The notes under the pieces were generated by a model. The model had not been told where the DNA came from and searched no databases. It saw only the letters and a list, made by a program, of their open reading frames with translations. A DNA stretch of 37,650 bases from Plakobranchus ocellatus (Eukaryota; Mollusca; Gastropoda; Plakobranchidae), in NCBI GenBank assembly GCA_019648995.1, contig BLXT01003731.1, positions 466,786-504,435 on the forward strand, written 5' to 3'. The translations under genes and the position numbers were made by a program. Positions within the stretch are counted from its first letter, which is position 1; every line of letters begins with the position of its first letter. Of the stretch, positions 23,384 to 32,510 are shown piece by piece.

Positions 23384-26300
23384 GTAAGCTGTGTTTTGAA
23401 GCATTTCTTTTTTTACCTTAGCTTGTTCATGAATATGAAAAACAGGTTGGTTATGGAACTGAAAAAACTTTTAATCTTTTGAAACCCAAAATGATACTGA
23501 AACAAAAGTTCCTGAACATGGAAAAATAATGTGCATCAAGAATACATGATTTTTCTTTTAAAGACTCATTATTATAACATATATTATTGTTAAGCTCAAG
23601 AAATGAGAATTAAGAAAAATCAATAGATATTCTTTATGCACAATATTTTTGTATAAATAAACTTGCTTGTTTAAAGTTGATTCGTTAATGAGATATAAGC
23701 ATTCAACTTCTTGAAAAAGAGCATTTTAAATAAAAAAAAATCTCTGACAGCATTTTCTTTAAAAAATCTCTCATACAAAATCTGACATGTTAGGGCTGGT
23801 ATTAACTCATTTTGGGAGATCATATAAATCATCAACCTAAATGATTTTAGTCTTTATCTTGGAGCCTACTTCAAAATTGTTGTTAACCTGTTTTTGAGAA
23901 AGGTACATTGATTTTTCTTTAGGAATAATAGTGTCATTAATTATTGGATGCATCAAAATGGTTTCAAATGTTTGAAGTTTTTTTATCATTGCAATACAGT
24001 TTATTTTTATGTTTGTTTGTTGTTTTTGTATGTGTGTTTGTCTTTTTTTAATGATCATGTTCATAATTTTTTTTTTAAGTTGTATGTCAAAAAAGTTTGT
24101 TCATTGTCTACTTATTACAAAAATTCCATAGTTTGAACCCTTTTGGACATTTTTTTCATTTCCCACTTGCATTTAAGTTATGTTATATATTAATATTTAA
24201 ATTTTTTTAAAATATGTATTTAAATATTATGTTTTTTGTTTCCATTTCCACTCAATTAAATTCCTTTAGGAGAGTTGGCATACCATGGCCATCGTGTCAA
24301 GATTCACGATAGCAATTTATCTTCCCTGAACAAAGTACATGAGGTCCTGAATTATGATCTAAAACAGCTCCGAGCAGAGGGTCTGATCTCTCAGGCCCAG
24401 TTCCTGGTATTGATTTTTGTAGACTATGGGTTTTTTATAATCAAAGAAAAACTTGCAGTATTATTCCATTTGTTATAACTATTGCCATCAAATCTGTCAA
24501 CTATGCTGCCAATCTTTATTAACTCTCAAAAGTAAAATACTACTTCTACTATAACTGCAGCTGCTGATGTTACTGCTATCAACACCATTTACACCACTAT
24601 GACTTATACAGATACAGCCTCTACTGTTGTTGCTATTACTACTACTACTTTAATAATTAATACTACCACTTATACTACTGTTGTTGCTGAGGAGAGATAG
24701 CCAAAAATTGACACAACAAGCAGCTTATTCTCTCTTCATAGATCTAAAAACAATATTCAGATATATTTATTTCCCACATAATGCAAGGTTGTTGGTACTG
24801 TAGGCGTCAAATTTTCTTACAATATAGATTGGATTTTTTTTCCCTTACTTTTGAACCTCTTCATAGTCAAGGCTTTTCCACTTATCCAGGGTCAGGTCTT
24901 TTGTATGAGTCTACTGGAAGAAGCAGTGAAAGATGCAGAACTTATTATAGAGGCTGTTATTGAAGATTTAGAGGTCAAGAAAGAACTATTTCATTGTAAG
25001 TATAAATCAATGAGGTAGAAATTTGGTGTTGGTTTGCTGTTTAGATAATCAAGCTTTAATGATTTGCATGACGTGTAAGTTGAGTTTTTACAAGATTTGT
25101 AGTCTTTATGAGTAATTGCAGAGACATTTTTCTTGCTGCACTTACAAGGAAAGTGATGGATTTTTTATCTTTGTTTTAGTTATTATGTAACCTTCCTCCA
25201 AAGGCAATATTTGAAATCATGAAATAATTAGGTGTTCAGATATAAACATTAAGAAGGTAAATCAAGAATTACGAAGATACCTTTAGGAATACTTCATTAT
25301 ATTTGCTTGTTCGCATAGGCTTGTTTTAAGCAGGTAAGCCTAGAGTGGCCAGGTTCTGTACAGAAAAAAAATATTAAACTGGTTTTATTGTAAGAAACAA
25401 ACAAAAATCTCCATCTATGTAATCTCTATACTGGTTGTAGGTCTCTTGTCTCTAAAAAACCTAGCTATATATGTATGAGCAATTTTTACCATTCATTTAT
25501 TCATAAAAGTAATCAATATTTTGACTAACGGTACTTTAATATGCCTTATGTATGACAGATGTGTGAAAAAATATGGCTTTTTGAGCTCAGTTTGCAGTGG
25601 TGATATTATAGATTTTCTCTTCAGCTTATTTAAAAATTTTTTTTTTAAGTCTATTAAAACCTCATGATTGGTCCCTTTCTTTTTGTCAGACATTGCACAA
25701 AACTGTAAGAGTGATGCTGTGATTGCAAGCAACACAATGTGTCTTGATATCAATGATATCAACTCCAAAACAGCACACAAAGAGGTAAGATGTTAGCCTT
25801 TTTCAACTACTCCACCTGCAAGGGCATTAGTAGTACCTTTGCTGCTAGAGAACTCTTCCTGAAATTTTCAAGGATCTATTTGTCAATGCCCTGGCCTGGT
25901 GGAGGCCTGGAAACCTGAGATCACCATATTGGGATTGAACAATATCAACAAAAACCAAACCTCATCTGCCATATTTAATTGAAGTGGAGGAAGCATCAAG
26001 TTCTTAAGTCATTTTAAAATTATTCACTTAAAATTTAGCCTCATAATTTTATGAAATAGCCTTGTTATTACCAGTAAGTTTTATTGATCTATAGCTCGAA
26101 TTGTTCTGGTAGTTTTAACTTATTGGAGACTGAGGGGGTTGGTTAAGCCTACATGTGTTGAAGACTGGGGTTTTCAGGAGCATTTTCAAAAAATGGTAGG
26201 GGCTTGCAATATTTAGACACTGTCATAGAAATTCCACACTTATATATTCAAACAACCATCTTTCTAACAAAACAAAAAGCAAGCTTTTCTAATTAATACT

Positions 26301-29300
26301 TTTTTTTAAATGATCTTTCAAAATCAGTGTAATTTGTTCCTTTTTCAGAAATTTTTTCTAAAGGCTAGATTTAGATTTCATACAACTAGATCTAAGTCTA
26401 GATTCAGCAACTCCATCACTTTATGAGTCTGATTTGATTTTTTTTTTGCTTTTTGGATGGTCCTTTTCGCTTTCTGAATCATAATTTTCTTCAAAAGTTT
26501 CAAATAAGTTAAAGTTACTGCAAGAAAAAAATCGTAAGGACGGTCGCGACACGTGTCTCGGATCCGTACACAGAGGTCAATGACCGGTTAGGAGACATAC
26601 TCGGGACCCTTCTTCAGTGACTTAAAAAAAAAAAAAAGAAAAAGAAAACTTGTAATCTTTTGTGGAGACAAAACGTCATTTATTAAGCTAATTTAGCAGA
26701 CATTTGTGTGGCAATCTTAGTAAACCAGTTGGAACTTAATTTCTAGCACTGTTTTTGTGACCGGCTCTTATAGAGGCAAAAGTGTATATTTTAACTTTCA
26801 AAGTGATTTTCTTTCTAAAATTCATAATTTCAGTTCCAGCTAAGATATCCACAAAATTGAAACTTGAAAAGTGCAGGCAAATGGATATGGAGTACAGGGG
26901 TATAAAAACTCAACACTCATATCTGACTAGGTGTGAAGATTTTCTCAGATTGCCACACATATATATATATATATATACATAGGGTACTTAGACCTTGCTT
27001 TTGGAATGTTCCAAATAAGTTTATTTTCTGAGATTAATCATCTTGTGTTTTATTTTTTGTTACATTTTAGAGGGTTTATTGAAATAACCTTATTTTTAGT
27101 CTTTTTCTATCTGCTTATTGTGTTATTAACATTTTTTTCCCTTTATTTCATAACCTCTTTCTACCTCATATGCATTTAAATAAGTAAATATCTTGAATAA
27201 CAACATATGTACAGGATTTCAATTGCATTCATATAAAACAATAAATTTGCAACTTATTTCAACAGAGAACGCTGGGTCTGCGATTCCTATTTCCTGTCTA
27301 TTACATTCCAGAAGTAGAAATCTGCCCTGCCAAGGTCACCACCACAGGTGTTATTGAGAGAGGTTTGTAGTCACTGATGATTATATGGCAAAAGACAGAA
27401 AAGTTCATATTATAATCTTTAATATGAGTGAATAACATATTATGTCCTAGACCAGTGTCTTGTAACCAGTCTTGACCCTTTCTGACACAATTGTCTTCAG
27501 TGCTGATCTCGCTCTAAATCTAAATGTGTGCGTTATTTGATGTCTTTCTATATCAAGGTAGTGTTACAATCTAGATCTAGATGTAACATGGAGCAAAATT
27601 GTTTTCTTTTTTTATATAACTTTATTCAAGATTGTTTTCTTTTTTAATATAACTTTATTATATATTTTAGATCTTAATATTCAGATTTAGCCTTAAAAGA
27701 ATGAAAGTCGATTGCAAGAAAAAAATCACTCACACATGCCAAAAAATCAACCAACAAACAAAACTTGAACAAAAAAACACGTATAAAATTCAGGAAAATT
27801 CTCCACATATGTATGGTGATACATGAAAGCCTTTTGTTTTGGCATATGCAATGTACGTATTAACTCCTTCAAAACCTCAATTCATTAACTGCATTCTCAA
27901 GACAATATGCCCTAACCTCATTAATGCTCTGCGTACATACGCTGCATGTACACAGAGGATTGAAGAGGTTGGTATACATTTTCAATGAGTTGAGGTTTTC
28001 AAGAGGTTTATGCTTCAAAAGTTGATAACAAGTTGTCTTGAAACAATCTTAATGAGCTTAGTCATCATATAATGGATATTGATACCATTTTTAATCAGTT
28101 AGGGGTTGATAACATATCATGACATGAGAATGAAAGCAGTTTCAATGGGTTGGTGATTGCAAAAGACACCTGGAGCCCATACTTAGTACCCCAACATACA
28201 TTCTGTGGCAAACATTTCTAGTAGTAATATGTGTGCTAAAAATTAACTTCAGTCTTTCCAGTTTTCATGGTTGTTAAGTGAGAAAGGCATACAAAAAATG
28301 AATAATTATTTTTCCTTCTCTTTTTTCAAACTAGTTTGAGCCAGTCTCAAGGCATATTATCTTCTTTAATAAGCAGCTATGAAAATGTGACACAATTTTT
28401 TTTTTTTTGTACACAGTTCTAAGTTTTACTTTTAATAGCTTAAAAGTGGAGGCCTGTCAAAAAATTTGAATATGTACATTTATGGTATGTTTACAGTGAG
28501 GCGGATGGTGGAAAAGATGGGCAAAACTCTTTTCTTTCGCTCTGGCCAGCAGCCTCTGGTCTTGTCGGAGCAGCAGAGAGAGGATAGGAAGATAGGTAAA
28601 TATTCGTTGGCGTCATCTGGTACTTTCCCTATTTTGCTCTACTTTTTGATAATGTTTAATATTTGGAAGAATTGTAGACAAAAAAGGTCAGGTTTTAAAT
28701 GTCTAAAATGTCATGAAAACCAGTATGGCAGAAATTGTACGATGTTCAAAGCGCTCACCCTTAAAGGACTTGAGTGTGTTTTTGAAAATGACTGTATATG
28801 ATTTAACGCTATATAAGTTACTTTTTTTTTTTTCCAAACATTGTAGTTTTGTCACAAATGAAACTGTTTGTTTGGAAACAATCTGAAGTATCGGAGTATT
28901 GATAGCATAACAAATCTGTCTTCACCATCCATCAAAGTGAGCTTGTGAGTGTGTTAAACCTCTTTGAAAGCTTCTTTAAAATTTCCACTCCAATCTTTAG
29001 CGAGGCAGAAGGAAATGTTGTTAACCTCAGGAATTGGAGAATACAGGGAGCGGACTGTCCCAGGTCTCAGACACAAGGGAAACGAGGATGTGGAAAAGAT
29101 GCACAAAGAAGGTGAACTTTTAAATCTTTGTAAAATATAAAATTGTTCTTCACCTTAAATCACATTATGAGGTGTTGCCTAAAATGTACGCCTCAACAAG
29201 GACTATGTGAAATTAAAACATGTTTTTGACATTCAAGGGCAAAAAAGCTCAGAAAAAGTTTGACAGTTTTATGGAAAAGTGCATCTGAAACTGCTTTTGC

Positions 29301-30612
29301 ATTTTTAAGCTTGTTTGTAGATTCTTTTGCTTTCTCCTGTCCAAATGCTCAGTTTGGGGTAGTTTGAATCATAATGTTTGTTTACAACATTTTTACAAGT
29401 TAAATAGTGCTTGTAGGTTTGTAACTTATAAATGCAGCTTTAGTTATTCATGGGCAATTTGTTTATTGTGGTCAGCTCCAAAGCATAACTAATTATGAAT
29501 GTTTGAATATTTCTAGTCTAAAGGGCCTGGCTTCACTGAACATCAGTTGATGCAATTTGAATTAAGTATTAAGCATTTACTAATTGGAACAGAAAATTTG
29601 CCAGTTCAAATCAAGAAGTGGCGTTAGTGGAGTAAGTGGAGTTCACATAGAGTAAAATGGCTTAAATTTTTTTTTCTTCTATTTCAAAGTAGATTTTTTA
29701 GAGTTGATTTTTCTTTTCTTAGAACTTTATGAAAGATATCTTTGTAAATTGAAGTTCTGTGTCTCACTCTGCCTGATTTGATGTCCTCTTGACAAACAAA
29801 TAATGGTAAATTGCTAAGAGTGACTCAGCTTTTAAATGTTTCACAATTAACTTGATTAGTCTTCAAAATAAAAGATTCTTGCACTGTGTGTCATAGGCCT
29901 AGCAGAGTAGGTTATTAGTACTGTAGGCTTTTATTCAAAGGCGTTGAATGGTGGACTAGTCTTAGCAGTCTTATGCTTAAGAAATTTCTGATTCTAGTTC
30001 TTAAAGCCAGTGCCTTGCATCTTATGTGGCAGGAAATGCAGGGATGCCAGGCTGCGGCAGTTATTTCAGAGTGTTGACATTTTATGTACATTTTATGTAG
30101 GATAATACAAAACACAACAGTGGATAAACCTTACTCTCATAATATGGAATGATGCTTCAGATTATTTGAGAACATGGTAAAAATATTGACAGGGGCATGA
30201 AGTAAAATTAACATATTGTGTTATACAATTAAAACTACCTTTGTGGACTTTGGTTCTTGTTTCAAACAGGTCATAACTTAATAACAATATAGTTTTTACA
30301 ATGACCAATGGATTTTTATCTTTTTTTTTCTTTAATAAATTTTTTCTAATTTATTTTGTCACATCACGGGCAAGGTTATGAGGTTTTTGGTAATTTGAAG
30401 CCCTTTAACCTTCTTCAGCAGAAGGCGTCATCCCCAGTGACCTTGATCGAGACTGTGCAATTTGCATGGAGCGAGTGCGAGACTGTCTGCTACAGCCATG
30501 CCATCATATGGTCACATGCTTCCCTTGTGGTCAGATGTTGCAGGACCGCCGTGATGCATGTCCCATTTGTCGCAAGAACATTGAGCAGACGATAAAAGTC
30601 TTTCATACATGA
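23332..30612 (+). CDS. 3-hydroxyacyl-CoA dehydrogenase-like NAD-binding domain fused to a C-terminal RING finger
   Basis: I assembled eight exons, all with GT...AG borders and matching phases: 23332-23383, 24270-24406, 24890-24995, 25690-25784, 27266-27362, 28497-28595, 29001-29111 and 30422-30612. They give 295 codons plus TGA. Residues 1-195 follow the N-terminal domain of 3-hydroxyacyl-CoA dehydrogenases. They carry the dinucleotide motif G8-A-G10-M-M-G13, D31 at the end of strand 2 (typical for NAD), the segment AELIIEAVIEDLEVKKELF (79-97) and ASNT (111-114). By known HADH numbering, catalytic His158 aligns with R136, Asn161 with F139, Ser137 with M115, and Glu170 with E148, which is kept. 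The C-terminal dehydrogenase domain is missing. A charged linker (196-243) leads to a C3HC4 RING with ligands C244, C247, C259, H261, C265, C268, C279 and C282, and an IAP-like tail with F293 near the end. The start has a strong context (A at -3, G at +4) and an in-frame TAG two codons upstream. There is no targeting peptide, so it is probably cytosolic. Ligase activity is inferred from the RING alone. Confidence 0.9.
24270..24406 (+). CDS. Dehydrogenase-RING gene, exon 2
   Basis: This exon encodes residues 18-63, including the strand ending HRVKIHD with D31, then a predicted helix with HEVLNYDLKQLRAEGLIS. The acceptor is CCTTTAG and the donor CTG|GTATTG, which is weaker than the others. The frame stays open about 70 bp into the intron, so an intron-retained form would be truncated soon after. 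Confidence 0.88.
24538..24692. repeat. Decayed ACT/GTT trinucleotide repeat in intron 2
   Basis: The region is rich in ACT, GCT and GTT triplets with an unbroken three-base rhythm (for example ATTACTACTACTACTTTAAT). It looks like an old trinucleotide microsatellite. Its Thr-rich open frame is a by-product of the repeat. Confidence 0.6.
24890..24995 (+). CDS. Dehydrogenase-RING gene, exon 3
   Basis: This exon encodes residues 64-98 and the first base of codon 99. It carries the family-typical acidic helix SLLEEAVKDAELIIEAVIED. The acceptor is TATCCAG. A second AG six bases on (24894-24895) would remove Gly-Gln without changing frame. The donor is CATT|GTAAGT. Confidence 0.9.
25690..25784 (+). 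CDS. Dehydrogenase-RING gene, exon 4
   Basis: This exon encodes the rest of codon 99 to residue 130. It includes VIASNTMCLDI, the counterpart of the family ASNTSSL motif, with Met (M115) where the substrate-binding Ser should be. The acceptor is TTGTCAG and the donor GAG|GTAAGA. Confidence 0.9.
26532..26640. mobile_element. GC-rich retroposon-like fragment with A-rich tail in intron 4
   Basis: A GC-rich stretch (GGACGGTCGCGACACGTGTC, then GGATCCGTACACAGAGG, then GGGACCCTTCTTCAGTGACTT) stands out from AT-rich intron and ends in a poly-A run at 26623-26637. Read on the minus strand it contains CACTGAAGAAGGGTCCCGA. This recalls the CTGAAGAAGG...CCGAAACG ends that I associate with Penelope-like retroelements. 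Both the family and the orientation are uncertain. Confidence 0.35.
26958..26980. repeat. TA microsatellite
   Basis: A short AT dinucleotide tract in intron 4. Confidence 0.9.
27266..27362 (+). CDS. Dehydrogenase-RING gene, exon 5
   Basis: This exon encodes residues 131-162 and one base of codon 163. The segment LGLRFLFPVYYIPEVEI corresponds to the family GLHFFNPVPVMKLVEV, so the catalytic His is Arg (R136), the Asn is Phe (F139), and the partner Glu (E148) remains. The acceptor is TTCAACAG and the donor GAGAG|GTTTGT, a weak match. Confidence 0.9.
27598..27663. repeat. 33-bp tandem duplication in intron 5
   Basis: Two copies (27598-27630 and 27631-27663) of ATTGTTTTCTTTTTT(T/A)ATAT followed by AACTTTATT. 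They are nearly identical. Confidence 0.8.
27860..28010. mobile_element. Fold-back element with TTAA-type ends (MITE-like)
   Basis: Terminal arms at 27867-27886 (CTTCAAAACCTCAATTCATT) and 27984-28003 are near-perfect inverted repeats. A second nested pair lies at 27914-27931 and 27953-27970, and the centre has GTACAT/ATGTAC (27933-27951). The left end is TTAACTCC and the right end GAGGTTTA, so the element could be bounded by a TTAA-like target site, as in piggyBac-type MITEs. It has no coding capacity. Confidence 0.45.
28497..28595 (+). CDS. Dehydrogenase-RING gene, exon 6
   Basis: This exon encodes codon 163 to residue 195. It corresponds to the last helix and strand of the Rossmann domain (VEKMGKTLFFRSGQQPLVLS). 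The family PGFIVNR segment, with its catalytic Asn, is replaced by PLVLSEQ. The acceptor is TTTACAG and the donor ATAG|GTAAAT. Confidence 0.88.
29001..29111 (+). CDS. Dehydrogenase-RING gene, exon 7 (linker)
   Basis: This exon encodes codons 196-232 and one base of 233. It is a charged, probably flexible linker (ARQKEMLLTSGIGEYRERTV, then a Lys/Glu-rich stretch) that resembles no domain I know. It stands where a full-length dehydrogenase would have its C-terminal helical domain. The acceptor is ATCTTTAG and the donor GAAG|GTGAAC. Confidence 0.85.
30422..30612 (+). CDS. Dehydrogenase-RING gene, exon 8 (RING finger)
   Basis: This exon encodes residues 233-295 and TGA. The complete RING sits in this single exon: CAIC, eleven residues, C-x-H, then C-x2-C, and finally CPIC, with C3HC4 order. 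The tail IEQTIKVFHT aligns with the IAP-type end GTVRTFLS. The splice acceptor is a CAGCAG tandem (AG at 30417-30418 and 30420-30421). The first choice starts the exon at 30419, giving Ala-Glu in place of Glu at the junction. Confidence 0.92.
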
Positions 30613-32220
30613 GACAGCCAATGAGGCTGCATATTTTTTTTGGTACTGGTGAATCAAGTATTATAAACATTATATGATTCCAAGAAGCAAAGACAAAAAG
30701 GATTGGACTTGAGAGATTTCATATACTAATAACAGATCTGAAGTTTACATCATACAAGGTGTTTATCAAAGTTTCAAACATTGTCTGGCCAAAAGAATTG
30801 TAGGTTCGTTTTGAACTTCTGCCATATCAATCATTAACTCTCTAAACTTCTTTTTTCACCTTACATTTCTGGCTTTGGTGAAAAACCAATCAAGTTTTGT
30901 TGATTCTTTAAACGATAAAGATACTTAATTTGCTTTGGAAAATACTGTAAAGGAGCTATTTTCTGTGCATTTCCATCTCTCTGAAACTAAATGGTGACAT
31001 CAATTATGGTGGTATAGGTTTCACAACATGTTTCAGCTTGGAATTTTGGGATTGGTATACTTATTATATGCCCATTTTATTGAATATTCATAAATCTTAT
31101 ACAAATATGCACAATGGATATTCTAATTATTTTATTAGCCAAGGGAGACATGGCACAAAGAGTATACTGGCTTTTGCACAATAGGTATTGTGTTCTAGAA
31201 TTATTTATGTTCCTGCTTTTAAAAATCTGTCAGTAAATTTCTGAACCAAGGAAGGTATGAGAGATGGAACTTGAGGCAGAGATACAGGGAGCATGTTAGG
31301 CAACTTGACTAACTAGCTTCAGTCTGGGATTGTTCAGTAGGTCTTACCAGCAGTCGCTGACCCCGTTGAAATAGAAGGGAAGTAATTTTCAATTTTTATG
31401 TACAATCTTAAGATGGGACCAAAGGCTTTTTTGCCCCAGTTAAAAAACAAACGCTTTAGTTGCAATCAGAAATTTATCAGACTTTAACCTGCCATTCAAA
31501 CTAAGGTTTTTTTTAAAAAATAATCTTTGCTCTTGAATGTGACAAAAAATTCTTCTTTTGTTTAAACTTTAAGAATTAAATGCAAAATCAAAGGGGAACA
31601 GTCACAGAATAGGAAGTCTGAAAAAACCTTGAAGATACAAGGGAGGGGAAGGGAATATTGAGGGTTACCAGTTTAACTTGGCGTCACCTAGTACAAACTG
31701 AAAGGAAAGCTTTGAACCCTTGATCAATGCAACCTGTAAATAGAATGGAAAATAATCAAAAACACATGTAAATAAAAGCGTTTGTTACTGTGAATCAGGA
31801 CAGTTGTTTCAGAAACTCAGCATTGTTGTGAAGATTGTAAAGTAACCCTGCTACATTTTTTGTTTTTGTTGTAATTAATCCTCTATTTTCATAAATATAT
31901 GACTTTAAGCTTTTAGTCTTCTTGCCATTATATTACTTTGATTATGTGTGTTATGTATTCATTCTCCTCTTTTATGTCATTTTTTGAAGATAGGACTACA
32001 CTAAAAATCATCATATTAAGTGTTTTCATGTTTTTATCTTTTTTTTTTTGCATTTATGAAGATTCAAAAATAAAAGGCTTACTGTTACATTTCTGAAATA
32101 AAAAAAGTAAGGTTAAGTATTTCAACTTTGGTTTTCCCCAAAATGATTTGTTTGGGGGGGGGGGTTGTAAATTTTAGAAAGCCTTGTGTAAAGCTGAGGG
32201 AGTATTTCAATACAGCAGTA
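30613..32220 (+). other. 3' UTR and flank of the dehydrogenase-RING gene
   Basis: No further coding signal follows the TGA at 30610-30612. The first canonical polyadenylation hexamer that I find is AATAAA at 31771-31776, and another is at 32069-32074. Either would give a 3' UTR of roughly 1.2-1.5 kb. The choice cannot be made from sequence alone. Confidence 0.5.
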
Positions 32221-32224
32221 TTAA

Positions 32225-32510
32225 TGTGAGCATTAGCACAATAGGTAGGTGACTTGCCTTCTTTCTGAGAGGTGAATTCAATTTCCAGTCCGAGCCAGCA
32301 AATTTTATCTGCTGCCCTGTGTCCACCCAGCATTATATTGCAGCCAAGTCTCTTGATACGCATAAAAATAAAGGAGGCGAGTAAAGCTAACTACCTCACA
32401 ATGCCGTATGCCCAGAAAAAAATCAGTACCCTGCTTCTGGTTACTATTGCCATTCTGTACTGTAGCTTTAAGCACAATTGCTCAATGGCAAGTAATTCAC
32501 TGGCATGAAG
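32225..32510 (+). mobile_element. tRNA-derived SINE, copy 2 (diverged)
   Basis: This stretch shares ordered blocks with the copy at 2008-2290: CAGTCCGAGCCA, CTGTGTCCACCCAGCA, GTCTCTTGATACG versus GTCTCTTAAGGCC, AAAGGAGGCGAG versus AAAGGCGGCGAG, and CTCACAATGCCGTATGCC versus CTCATAATGCCGTATGCC. The B box is decayed (GTGAATTCAATTTCC), so this copy is older or damaged and is probably transcriptionally dead. Confidence 0.75.

Noticed and set aside
28466-28801. A 111-codon plus-strand frame starting before exon 6
   Set aside because: Only 28497-28595 is coding. The rest reads into introns on both sides of clear splice sites.
30356-30595. A 79-codon frame overlapping the RING exon
   Set aside because: It is in a different frame from the RING. 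The RING frame has all eight zinc ligands and ends properly at 30612.
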